Assembly: GCA_038025085.1 (NCBI GenBank)
Contig: CM076152.1
Span: forward strand, 33,731,501 to 33,795,500
Reading direction: 5' to 3'
Length of the DNA stretch: 64,000 nucleotides
DNA from: Tetragonia tetragonoides
Taxonomy: Eukaryota; Streptophyta; Magnoliopsida; Caryophyllales; Aizoaceae
Part shown: positions 12,257 to 23,444 of the stretch, piece by piece
Numbering within the stretch: the stretch's first letter is position 1
How the letters are laid out: the number at the start of each line of letters is the position of its first letter
Translations under genes and position numbers: made by a program
The notes under the pieces: model-generated
Told to the model about the DNA's origin: nothing
The model's database searches: none
Seen by the model: only the letters and a program-made list of their open reading frames with translations

Positions 12257-12934
12257 ACGACAATACATTAGTGCAATTTAAAAAAAAACACCGTTCTCTC
12301 TCCTTTCTCTCCCAAAAAACCCTAGTCTCTTTTTCTTAGACTTATTTTGGGGCTACCACCGGCATTTTTTGCTGGTGGTTAGCCCCTCCGTTGTTGTTTC
12401 TCTGCTTTCGATCTAGTTTTTTAGTCTGTTTTTCTTTATAGGTAATAATAAACTCTCCTTTGGTGAGAGGTTGTGGAGTTCTCCGCGTTCGTCGGAGGGT
12501 CGTAGAATTGGTGGTTTAGGGTTCAGTTTGATGAATCAAGAAGGCAAGTTGAATCTGTTATGCCAAGGTGATTTGTTCTTCCAAATAGCTGCAGCACGTT
12601 TCGTGTTTACCTCCGATCGCAGGGACAAGGCGGTAGCCTCCCGTTTACTGTATAGCATATTTTTTGCTATATCAGGGCATTGTCAATTATCGACGAAGCC
12701 GATCAAGACGCCGATTTCTAGCAGTGATGTTTGGATTGGTAGTCATTTATCGACGGAGCTGATCAAGACACTGATGTCAAGCAGTAATGGTGGGAGTCAT
12801 ATTCATCTTGTTATATAAGATTTATACTTGACTATGTTAGATCTATATTTGTTTAGAGTTATTCATCGTTGTAGATGCCGGATGGCTTTTTATGAATGAA
12901 TGAATTCTCTTTCCTTCAAAAAAAAAAAAAAAGA
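12257..12934 (+). mobile_element. E2: short poly(A) retroposon, same family as E1
   Basis: A 678-bp insertion between perfect copies of tttgttaatggtagat (12241-12256 and 12935-12950), ending in about 15 A. Block order as in E1: CT-rich leader, aaaaaaccctag, stem-loop 12349-12386, tctagtttttt, ctctcc.ttggtgag, then near the 3' end gttagatctat.tttgtt, gatggctttt.atgaatgaatt and poly(A). It is longer than E1 partly through a 60-bp tandem duplication (cgacgaagccgatcaagac at 12691, cgacggagctgatcaagac at 12751). The 115-residue frame at 12471-12818 crosses that duplication, is not shared with E1 and matches nothing I know. Read as a non-autonomous retroposon. Confidence 0.82.
12349..12386 (+). other. 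Hairpin in E2
   Basis: ggggctaccaccggc and gctggtggttagcccc form a stem around a poly(T) loop. Compared with E1 the inner stem reads CCACCGGCA/TGCTGGTGG instead of CCATTAGCA/TGCTAATGG: three paired positions changed together, two T-A to C-G and one A-T to G-T. Confidence 0.78.
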
Positions 12935-12950
12935 TTTGTTAATGGTAGAT

Positions 12951-13465
12951 GATTTATTTGGCCTAGGTTCATTTGACCCTAAAAAAGGGGCAACTCATAA
13001 GGAAAATATTGATCAATTTACAAATATGTGTCTTGTCAATTAGCTCGATTCAAGCTCACTCTTAAACCACTCTAAAAGATAACAATCATTGCATCCAAAA
13101 CAATGAAAAAACCATTGTATATCAATAGCATTTTCTCAAAAATCATAATAATTAATTTCGTAATTGATACTAGATTTAGAAAGAATTCAAAAGCACATTA
13201 ATCAATCCAAAATTAGTCGCAATTAATACCACATTCTACCATGCATGTATACAAGGATTACCATTGATAAATGAAATTCGTGATGAGTTTTTACTAGTAC
13301 ACAAAATATAGAGTAATAATGTGCTATAAACTTGCTGAAGTTTGAAAACAAGAAATAATATTACATAATGTTAACATTACGTTTTCATGAAAAATAAAAA
13401 GTTGAGATAAATGGGACGTTTATGTTAGTAGATGTCCACTTAGCTTAATTAGTACTCTTTAGTAG
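12951..13465. other. Intergenic, AT-rich
   Basis: No gene or repeat recognised. Its last bases (13459-13465, ttagtag) form the left flank of the next element. Confidence 0.45.
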
Positions 13466-13681
13466 TCGTTTGGTTTACGAAGTAGCACTTCTCAGAAATT
13501 TGTAATTTTTAGGATTTAAAATTTCCTGAGAAGATTTAGGGGTACCTAGGTAAGCAACTTTTCCCATTTTGTGGGAAATACAACTTCCTGTATTTTTTTT
13601 GCAACCAAACAATTCAAGATTTTTTTTACTTTCTCAGAAAGTTGCACTTCCCATGCTTTTTAATGTCAACCAAACAACCAC
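13466..13681. mobile_element. Small MITE, hAT-like
   Basis: 216 bp with inverted ends (tcgtttggtttac at the left; gtcaaccaaacaaccac at the right) and ttagtag on both sides (13459-13465 and 13682-13688). The inner halves also pair (ctcagaaa...ttcctgag, acttcccattt...). No coding capacity. Seven or eight bases of duplication suggest hAT. Confidence 0.6.
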
Positions 13682-13688
13682 TTAGTAG

Positions 13689-15031
13689 AGTATTCTATTT
13701 GTCCACAAATATTGTAGTTTATTAAAATTACTTAACACTCTCACTAAAAAAAAAAACAGTACTTAAATCTGATTACAATAAATACAAAGTAATAAATAAG
13801 TTTTTGGAAACCACAACTCATTAACCATCTTATTTTAAACGAAACATTATTCAATAACTATTTAGAAACAGAACCTTCCAAAGAATATTAAATTTCTGAC
13901 TGAAGAAGCATGTAACTGCAGTCAACATTAATTACGATCACTTACTAAGGGTAGGACTAAAATTCACTAAGCTCTAAGAACGACACTCCTTGAGAATTGG
14001 GACGAGAGCATTTTTCTTCAATAATAATCTTTTATGCTTGGACGGATTATATGAAAATTCGTTCTCTGTAAATTTTGAATTGTCTTTATTGGCCAATGTT
14101 CATAATTAGAACAATGAAATGAAAAAGAAAAAAAAACACTATAGTTCTTACAATAGAGTATAAAAGATATTCGTTAAACTTTAATACATCTTTTTTTACA
14201 TTGTTGTTCCTAAAGTCCCCATAAACCTTACAAAAATCCATACATATTGTGCATGTACTAGTATTTGTTTAACTTAAAAACTAAAAACACACCAAAAAAA
14301 AGGAAAACGAATACTAAATTTATGTGTATTTTTTCACACCAAAAAGTTGATAATTAAAAACCTATACATTGACAGGGTTGATGTTTACGCTATTGAATAC
14401 GAGAATTCAACCATGACGTAGTGGGGTGTCTCGGTCGCCATTTATTTACGTCCTGAGCAAAAAATCCTGATCGGAAACAGGCAAGGAGCGCACACAGAGG
14501 ATAGCGGCGTAATTTTGGAAAAAGATTCAAATCGAAGGCTCATGTTCATCCAATAATACAGGGTCTTTGTCCGAACCCAAAAACGAACAAAAAGTCACAG
14601 ACACAAGCGCGCAAACTAAGCCAAAAATTCAAACAAAACAAATAAAACAAAAAATTACAATTATATAATCAAAAAAGTTAAAATAAAATAATACCCTGTA
14701 TTAAATAAACCCTAAAACCCCCCTGTTTTGCTGCTACTCCCACAGTCTCACTGTTAATGCCTGCTTCTTTCTCTCTCCTCTTTCAAATCAAGTCTTGATT
14801 TTATTTCCCATTTTTGACTGATTCACTCAATATTCAACCCTCTTTTCTCATTTTTCTCTTAACATTAGATCTCTACAATGTACCTATTTTCTTAATTTCC
14901 CTTTTTTTGAAGAGTAATTTCGTCATTTGAGTTAAAAACAACGCTGAAGTGAAGAGGGAAGACCCTCGATTTCTACGAAGCAGTCAGTTTTATCTCTTTC
15001 TTTATCTGGGTTTTTGGCGTCTTGGGTTCAG
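13689..15031. other. Intergenic and 5' leader of the SINE1-like gene
   Basis: AT-rich. At about 14370-14470 lies a piece (tgacaggg...ggggtgtctcggtcgcc...gagcaaaaaa) homologous to the 3' part of the SINE at 36091-36350, in the same orientation. From about 14700 the sequence becomes CT-rich (ctctctcctctttc) and probably contains the transcription start of the downstream gene. Confidence 0.5.
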
Positions 15032-15479
15032 GTAATTTTCACAATTTTACTGCTTTTTTGAGAGATTCATTTGGGTTTGATTTGGGGTTTTTGATGTGAA
15101 ATTGATGTGGGTTTTACTCATTGCATGCTAATGTGAAATGGGTGTTCTTAATTTGTCAGAGGGTTTGACAATCTTATCTTTGTATTTTGAACATTTTGAA
15201 TTCGAAAGATGTGAAATTTGTTACTCAGGGAAGAAATGTAAAATGGGTTTGACATAATATCATCGGAGTGATTATTTGAAATTCAAAAAGATATGATTTT
15301 TCCTTTTCTGGAAAGCTAAAGATTAAGTGGGTCAATGACAGTGACATACATCTAGATTCTATATAATTGTTACTATTTGATTGGAGACGAAATTTGAATT
15401 CTTGGTATTATTCATAAAATTCAACAGAAATATGGGAAGTTATTTTCTTACATTTTAGTTTTTATTTTCCTTAAATTAG
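15032..15479 (+). other. Predicted intron in the 5' UTR of the SINE1-like gene
   Basis: Donor ttcag|gtaatttt and acceptor ttaaattag|gttacca place the ATG eight bases inside the next exon. T-rich throughout with no coding frame. Inferred from splice consensus only. Confidence 0.55.
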
Positions 15480-15486
15480 GTTACCA

Positions 15487-18001
15487 ATGAGTAGGAATTT
15501 GAGCCCTGCTTTACGCCAAGAGCTGGCAAATCTACAAAAGGATGGTGATAGTAGGAAATCTGCATTGATAGCACTGAAGTCATATGTGAAAGATCTGGAC
15601 TCGAAAGCGATTCCTCAATTTCTTGCTCAAGTTTCAGAGACTAAGAATGCTGGATATTCATGTGGGGAGTACACAATTTCCCTCTTTGAAACTCTAGCTA
15701 GGGTACATGGCCCCAAGATTGTTGCCCAAATTGATAATATAATGTCTACAATCATAAAGACTTTAACTACCAGTGGTGGGTCATTTCCCCTTCAGCAGGC
15801 ATGTTCTAAGGTGGTTCCTGCAATTGCTAGATATGGGATTGAGCCTACTACCCAAGAAGACAAGAAGCGGCGAATTATTCACTCCCTTTGCAAACCTCTT
15901 TCGGACTCACTGTTGTGTGCCCAAGAGAGTCTATCTTGTGGGGCTGCCCTTTGTTTGAAAGCCCTTGTGGATTGTGATAATTGGAAGTTTGCGTCTGATG
16001 AAATGGTGAATGAGGTTTGCTTAAAACTTGCTGGTGCTTTGGAGGACAAACCCACTCAAACAAATTCCCATATGGGTCTGGTTATGTCTATGGCCAAGCG
16101 CAATAGTCTTGTTGTTGAGGCTTATGCACGATTGTTGATACATGCTGGGTTGCGTATCTTGAATTGTGGCCTGGCTGAGAAAAATTCGCAGAAACGTTTT
16201 TCTGCCATTCAGATGGTGCATTATCTAATGAAGTGCTTGGACATCAGGAGTATTTTTTCGGAGTTGGAGTTGATCATCGAGGAGATGGATAAATTTCAAT
16301 CTGATCAGATGCCCTTTGTCAAGGGAGCTGCTTTTGAAGCCTCCGAGACTGCTAAACATTTGTTAGCAAGTAAAGGGTCAAAGATCGATTCTGATGCGGT
16401 ATCTGTAACCGGATCTAACTGTGGTAGGAGTGGCAATAGCCGGAGGAGAAACTTATCTAGCTCCGGTGAACGATCACCTATGCCTGGATCGCCCGAATCA
16501 CAGACCCTCAGTTCGTTTGCTGAATATGAGTCGTTTATGGAGTCACCATTTTCAACAACCCAAGCCTCATGTAATGTGAATCATATGAGGAAGAATTTTA
16601 ACAGGAAGCTTTGGAATCATGATAACGGGGGTGTTGATATATCTCTCAAGGATGGGCTTTTCGCTGAACTTGTACGTGAATGTTCCACATATCATGCTTC
16701 CTCTGAGCAAGATGAATGTTCTGGCACCATGGGAGGTTATGTTAATGGATTTCGGGGATTCATCCCAGGAAATCCACCAAATAGTGCACTGAGAAGCCAA
16801 ACTCCCAGCCCTGAGGTAACTTTTCTTCAGCTATTTCAAAATTTGTTTTAAGTGTGGCATTTCCCACAAATGTACGTTGTACTTTAGGTGTTTTAGCTCC
16901 CTATCACTTGTCCCCTAGTCAACGAATTAACAAACATGACATAACATGTTGCTGATGGACCTAGATTTTGAGAAACATGCAGTAACATACAATGAGTTAC
17001 CAACATCTATTGGTGCTGCTTTGAATTTTTCTGACTGAAATTTGGTGATGTATCTTACCATATTGCTGTATGTGTTTAAGGCACTATGTATCATGTTGAC
17101 GTGGCTTGGTCTAGTGAGTAGTGACTTCATATTATCATCGTATTTTGGGTTTTTAGTTATCATAGGACCATATACATGTTCTGCGAGTGACCTTTTGCTA
17201 TTTTGATTTTTTAGTTATGTATGATCATAGCCATGTTCTGCGAGAGATCTTTTGCCTGTTTGGAGTTCGACCATATTGTTTTATATGCAATGTAGGCTGT
17301 CTAACCTGGAAAATAGAAGGGTTGGGCCATTAGGGGTTGAAAAGTTTGAATTTCTGCTTGCCCTGGGGAGAGTGCAGAATAATGGATAATTCTGTGATAT
17401 TTGCTCAAAATTTTACCAACTAATTATTGGAAGTTATGACTTAAATCAGCTCTGTTTAGTATTGCTAAGATAACCTGAGTGCTTAACTGACATGTATTTC
17501 AAATTTCTGACTATATTTGTGCTTCAGAGGACACGCTCTCAAATTAACATTGATAACATCAAGATCTTCACTACCCCGAGAAAGCTCGTTCGCTCACTAC
17601 AGGATAATGATGAGAATTTAGACTACTGTGAGAATCAAACAAGAAAGCAAGGAAGTCCATACTCAGCCAAATGTGAGTGGAGTCCAGTGGCAAGGTATGA
17701 TCAAAATGGGCACTTGAATAAAGTTAGGCAGAAAGAGGGTAGTGGTGATATAACAGATGGATGTGAAGATTCTCGTACTAATTCCGAATCAGTCTCATCA
17801 ACTGAAGATGCTACAACAACTACTGATGGGGAAATATCTCATGAGCTGTTTCATAAAAGTGAACCCCAGAAGCTTGTCAAAAGATCTACTCGAAAAATTG
17901 CCAATGTGTTTTCATTTATCTTCCTGGTATTTTTTGTAGCTTTTGTATCAGTACACTGGCTTGGTAATCAGGAAGAAGGTCGCGGCCTGGTTCCAACTTA
18001 G
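15487..18001 (+). CDS. SINE1: ARM-repeat KASH protein, SINE1-like (nuclear envelope)
   Basis: Two coding exons (15487-16815, 17528-18001), 600 residues. Residues 1-300 are helical ARM/HEAT-like repeats (SPALRQELANLQKDGDSRK, QACSKVVPAIARYG, MPFVKGAAFEA); 310-375 is Ser-rich (GERSPMPGSPESQ). Near the end are a basic stretch (KLVKRSTRK), one membrane helix (IANVFSFIFLVFFVAFVSV) and a short lumenal tail ending VPT. This is the layout of plant SINE1/SINE2, KASH-type proteins whose VPT tail binds SUN proteins across the nuclear envelope; SINE1 is reported to associate with F-actin through the ARM region and to act in guard cells. The neighbouring ING2 gene favours SINE1 over SINE2. Confidence 0.9.
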
Positions 18002-18413
18002 CTTCTTAGGATGTAGCATGAGTTCTTCTCATGGAAAATCAGCATTATGACCATACAAGACAAGTATGTGTAGTTTGTATTTGCATTAATGCAAGTAGCT
18101 AGTCCCATCTTTTTAAAAATTAAAGCATTACTCATTAGGGATTGTTTACAAATTACAACAAATGACAATGGTTGATGTTGTGACTCCTGAGTGTCCTGAC
18201 ATACTAACTATTACGCTGCGCATCAGCTTCTGCTGGTTTGTTCATCTCAATATAGAAACTAACACTTACAGCATTGAATCTAGATATGCTTGAAAAGAGA
18301 AACTATTTGACATAAACATGGCAAGGCTAAATTGTCTTATTTATTTCTAATGGGTTATGAGCTTATCATTTACAAGAAGGAAATCATGATTGAAATGTCA
18401 AAGCTGTGTACAT
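18002..18413. other. Convergent intergenic spacer
   Basis: SINE1-like (+) and NDF5-like (-) stop codons face each other across 412 bases, which must hold both 3' UTRs. Nothing else seen. Confidence 0.5.
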
Positions 18414-20199
18414 TTAGATATTTGGATTGTGTAATTGTTGCTCTGCTCTCCACAGTTGTTCAGGAGCTAATGCTATAGGCTTGAGAAGGGCTGATTGTCC
18501 AACACATATGTAAGCATACTTGCCATAGTGTTCATGGATTGAGCCTGGACTATATATGTAAAGTTCCTCAAAGCCCTTCCTTCCAACAATGACTGAATTT
18601 CTTTTGCCCTGTTGCAAAGCAAATTACAAAAGTATTAAAAAGGAGAGAAGAAGTTACCAATTACTCTGATGCATCTCACTTCTCCTTTTTTTTTCTTTCC
18701 CTTTTAGCATTAGAAAGGAGAGAAGTTACCCTGTCTATAATTGTGAAGCTTCGAGGTGCGCTTGTGTATATCTTGCTCATTTGGTCAGTTAAATGCTTGT
18801 AGTTATCAATCTCTTCACCTTCCATTTCCTCTTCTCTTTCTTCTTCATCCCTTTTGGCAGGGAAGAGCCCCTTGAATGGTGGAAGTGTCCATAATGTGCT
18901 GGAACCGGTTTCTTTGCTCTTTGACAAGTTGGGAGGGATTATGGAGAAATCTGAAGTAAGTGGTGGCCTGTTGTAGAAATTCGACCCCTCTAATCCGAAT
19001 GCATAAGTGGCGTCTGGTGTGCTCACAGTCAAATGACTTAGAATAGAACCTCTCAGCTGTAGCTGTGAGGATTTCAAGTTTGAGACGCTAATTACTGAAA
19101 TCAACGTATCCTCTTTCAGGGTTAAGTTGTATTTCACTTCAACCATATTTTTTGAATCTCTGCTGATCATCTCTAGCTGCATTGCATAATACACATTTAT
19201 ACTTGTTAGAAAGAAGTCATGTTAGGGGAAGTTGAATATTCATAGTGTATGACCTAACGACCAAACGAAGAATTGAAACGTCTATGTATGTTTGCACTTC
19301 TTGTTGGTTCATTTGAATTTCAAGCTTGCTTACTGCAGTATAAGAATGACTACTGACATGATAATACTGGTTCTGTCTCCTAGATGACTTTGAAACTTTG
19401 GAAGCAGATACAGCAATAATGACAGCCTGCTTCAACCTCAAAAACATTTTCTTAAGCAGTTCATTTGAGGTGGGTAGGATACATATATTCAAATATTGCT
19501 GGCATCTGATACTTATTTCCTGAGAAGCCTTGTTGCTATATTCTCTGCTACACTTCAAAGAACTAATACTTGCAAATTACTAACATGTAACCCCGGGCAT
19601 TGAAGCAATGAAAAGACATGCTGCTTATAATTGATTCGCAAGACAAGGCAGCATCAAACCTGAATAGAATCTTCGGGACTCCCTTTAATATCATTGAGAA
19701 CCCAGTTAGTAGGAGACCATGAAAATCCATCATTATCTGTACAATCCAAAGCCAATGATACACCGCCTTGAATGATAGGCCCGCCACCATCACCAACAGT
19801 TCCCCTCTCTGAGACGGAGGTATGCAGTACCTCAACTGTGCTTCCATGCCACATCTTGGGTTTGTAGGATGTGATCAGCCCACTTGGAAGCAAAAGGCTG
19901 GCGGCGCTCCCATTCTCCATGACCATCTTGACAACATAGCTGCTGCCAAGCTCTGTGAAGGTTACTCCATGGCTCCCAAATTCCCTCTGCAAGTAGTCCA
20001 CATTGAAGAGGGGTTGCGGTTCTGGTTGTGGTTCTGGATAGGAAATAAAAGGGGAGGTCACGGATATTGGCACAGTGAGGTCTCTTCTATGAAAGCCAAG
20101 ACATTGAGAAGTAGAGTGCAGGTGAGGAGGAAAATTGATGAAAGATTTTGAGGTGGTTAACGAAGAGGTGTTTGATGAGAATAGAAATTTGGAAGACAT
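18414..20199 (-). CDS. NDF5: NDF5-like protein (NDH-dependent cyclic electron flow 5), chloroplast
   Basis: Three coding exons in transcript order 19660-20199, 18730-19176, 18414-18608; 393 residues. The first ~45 residues are Ser/Thr-rich and poor in acid, as in a chloroplast transit peptide. The rest is the galactose-mutarotase-like fold shared by NDF5 and PnsB2 (VTSYKPK-type SYKPKMWHGSTVEVLHT; FTIIDR; ELYIYSPGS; YAYICVGQSALL). NDF5 is needed for accumulation of the chloroplast NAD(P)H dehydrogenase complex in cyclic electron flow around photosystem I. Intron positions and phases are the same as in the next gene, so the two are tandem duplicates. Assigned to NDF5 rather than PnsB2 because the C-terminal exon (YIYSPGS...LWRAEQQLHNPN) is the more diverged one. 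An acidic insert (DEEEREEEMEGEE) sits in exon 2. Confidence 0.78.
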
Positions 20200-21080
20200 G
20201 GATGTCCTTTGAATGTTGTACAGTTGCTACTTCTCCATCTGAATAACCTGTTTAGAATCCAGGCTGAGAGGATTGGGAGGAAAAGAGCGAGAAGTGTAAG
20301 GAGAAGAGAGCAACACAGTTTTCTTTTTCTGTTTTTTTTTTCTTTTTAGGGGAGGTGGGGTCCACTTATCTTCACTGGTTTTTCTAGTCATAAAAAACCT
20401 TACCATAGGATTACATATTCAGTATACAGTAGATATTTGCACATACGAGACAGCTTGCTTAAGATTTTTCCTGCTAAGGTCCACCTTGAAAAGAAGAAGT
20501 AATACATCCTTTCCAGAAAACCATTCTTAATATTATTGGACATGTAAGAAAACGTTGGATAAAAACTAGACTTCTTTTACTGTATTCGGTGTATGGTTGT
20601 ATTGGCCTCCCAAGAGGTTCAGACCTGTGGCCATGGGATCCAAACTGATTATTGTTGTTAGTTTGTTATGATTGATCTGTTTCTGAAGCTAACAAAAGTT
20701 GATGAAAAGCAGAAACATTTTGTTCACTCTGAGTATCAAAAACAGGAGAGGTGTTATTGTCCTCTTCAGCTTTACTCTCTTTTTCGTCCTCTCTCATGCA
20801 CTTTTGAGTTTGATTACATTAAAATATGTCTGCTCTCACATGACTTCAAATTTCCCTGTTCTTTTATATCAAACAACTAGTCTGCTTTGGATGGTGTTCT
20901 AGTTAAGGAATTTACACCTATAGCAGCTACATTGGATTAAGATATCCATATGTTGCTTAAGCGAGACTCCATACAGTCAAATAGAAGTGTGCTTTTATGT
21001 GCCGTATTCAGTTTTAACCCTGCTACAAGCAATAAAGCAGTAAGAAAGTTTACAATCTTTACAGTGGATGTATTCACAAG
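20200..21080. other. Spacer between the tandem NDF5-like and PnsB2-like genes
   Basis: Must contain the promoter of the left gene and the 3' UTR of the right gene (both minus strand). A CT-rich, T-rich leader lies at 20300-20345. Short frames here show no similarity. Confidence 0.5.
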
Positions 21081-23444
21081 TTATGTAAGGTTATCATGCT
21101 CGATAACCTGTGCCCCTCTCCAGCCCTCTCCTGGGTTCACAGTCACTGGTACTAGCATTGAAGCAGGACCGGTGCAGATAAAGTAATCACTGCCATATTT
21201 GTCTGAGAAGGATCCGGGGCTTGATAAGTAGATGTCATCATAACCCAGTCTTATCACGCGAAAGACAAGCTCCCTGCCCTGGAAATTGTAAGGGTTTCAA
21301 CAAGCATAGACAAAACATAACATTCGAACAAAAAGCTCTGTAGTGCACTTTTAAAGAGTTTTTCTGTACATTTATCATTAATTCTAGAAACCTAAATCCA
21401 CATAAGACAGCTCCTTACGAAAAGGGTTTTAAAAGTTGTTTGGAAAAGTTCAACATTCAGTCATTAAGTGCTGTCCTGTTAGCTCGAAGAAGATCGTTCC
21501 TTTTCTGTATAGAACACAGAAAATCTCAAGTCTTTCTAGTAGCTCAATATCCTTTCTTAAAGTAATGTCGTTACCTGATCGACTGTCTCATATTTTGATG
21601 GTGTGGTTCTATAGAAGGCCTTGGATCTCTCTGACGGAGGAGCAGTGTAGACTCTGCTAAGCTTGTCCTTCAAAATGGTGATGGGTTCAATTTGCGTTGT
21701 CCATTCGCCAGGTTTACTAGTAGGCTCAGAACTGAATGAGAATAGGCCGGACTCATCAGCTTTCATTGCCTCTCCTGGAGACAGAATCTCAAAAGGTGAA
21801 GATAAAGGTGGTTGGGAGCAATAAGAGCAACCCTGCAGCCCTTGTATTGCTGTGCCTCCACGTTTCGTGAATCTGAAATGGCTAAGTATAGCACTTGTAA
21901 GATTAACTGCCTTGCGACCGTTGTTCTTCACTATAACTGCTGATGCCATGCTCTCAGGGTAGAGGGAAACAATATAGGTCAAGTCAAGACCGCCACTGGT
22001 GCAACTTAATTCTACCTGGCAGTGGAAAAGAAGAAATTGAAACAAGAATGAAACAGCAATTTTTGTACCTCTAAGCAAAATTGAAAACTTGTTTGCTATG
22101 CATTGATCTGATCACTCTTGCTAGAGACAAAAACCTTGGCCATTTGAACTACTGAATCAGTAAAGTATGATTTCTGGTCTGCAAACAAAACCTCCTTTGT
22201 TAAGTGAATGAAAACCCTGCTGCTGTCAACCAGTTTTGACATGGCAGGAACTGTTGGAGCACTATTATTATATGCTATAACAACCAAGATCATTCACCAA
22301 ACTGTTGCAAGATGACAGAGAGTTTGGGAAGTTGTTAATTCAGACTAAAATTTTCCTACAATCGAGACTTGATGATGAACATGACAAAAAGATCGAATTT
22401 CGCAAGCTACTGCGTTCGCACCAATTCACTGATTCAGCCACAGTCCAGTACATATTCAACAATAACCTCTATGGATCGAATGTCACCAAGAGTGCGATTT
22501 AGGAAGGCCTAAATGTACTCTGACAAGCAAGTGTAAATATGTATACTCTCTGTGTGTGGAAACAATAGTAATTGTTATCATGTAATTTGAGCTAATGATG
22601 TGACTACTAATTCAAGACAAAAGGAGTATTATCATTATAATGAATGTAGCACAACCATACAACCCGGTTGGTGTACTAGTCTCCTCTTATTCCTAGTTCA
22701 TTAACAATGCAAATACATACATAACAAATTCACTAAATTTAAACAGTCACCTGAATATTCACAATACAATCAGCACTAATGGTACCCCTGATGCCAAATT
22801 TGGGAGAAATCAAATATTGGTAAAGAAAGCCAATCACCAAAATCATGCATACCAAGACCAAAAAACTGACACCATTTTAACTTGTGAGAAAGAACTGAAA
22901 CTTTTCAGACTCATTGAATGACTTTCAGTTTTACCTGCACAGCATCAAAAGAATCTGAATCAACATCTTTGACAGACCACTCATCTCCAGTAAGCACTGA
23001 CCCTTTAGCAGAAGCCGCCGGGCCAGCTCTTCGAGCAGCCGTAAAAGGGTCAGGTTTCTTAGGAGTAGCAGCACCAGAAACAGGTTCAGTCACATCATTG
23101 AGGACTAAGCCAATGCCACCCTTAGCCGAGCCCCCGCCAACAGGAGAAACAAGGGTGTACAAAACCTCCTCAAAGCCATCATCTTTCCAGTACACTTTAG
23201 GCTTATATGAGGTGACATGAACATTGGGTATTTGAAGCTTTAATGAGCTGCCATTTCTAACACTCAGCTCAACTATGGGAACATTGTTGTTATTATTAGT
23301 AGCATCACTTAATTCTGAGAATTTTATGCCTTTTCTTCCAAACTGGTCATTGAGAGACTCAACAAGAGGTGATGTGGGGGCTACTGAAGAGGCCTTGCAG
23401 ACTATGTTGGGTTTGAGGACAGAGAAAGATAGAAGAGAAGCCAT
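21081..23444 (-). CDS. PNSB2: Photosynthetic NDH subunit of subcomplex B 2 (PnsB2/NDF2)-like, chloroplast
   Basis: Three coding exons: 22935-23444, 21575-22015, 21081-21278; 382 residues. The N-terminus [20 protein letters not shown] is a good transit peptide. The mature part is mutarotase-like ([41 protein letters not shown]; the [15 protein letters not shown] tail). PnsB2 is a lumen/stroma-interface subunit of NDH subcomplex B, required for NDH-dependent cyclic electron flow. Intron sites match those of the left neighbour: each first exon ends in a Gln codon, and exon 3 begins with Gly in both. Intron 1 (22016-22934) is 919 bp with no other feature. A palindromic ttataa-like motif at 23587-23596 could be a TATA box about 145 bases upstream. 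Confidence 0.8.
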
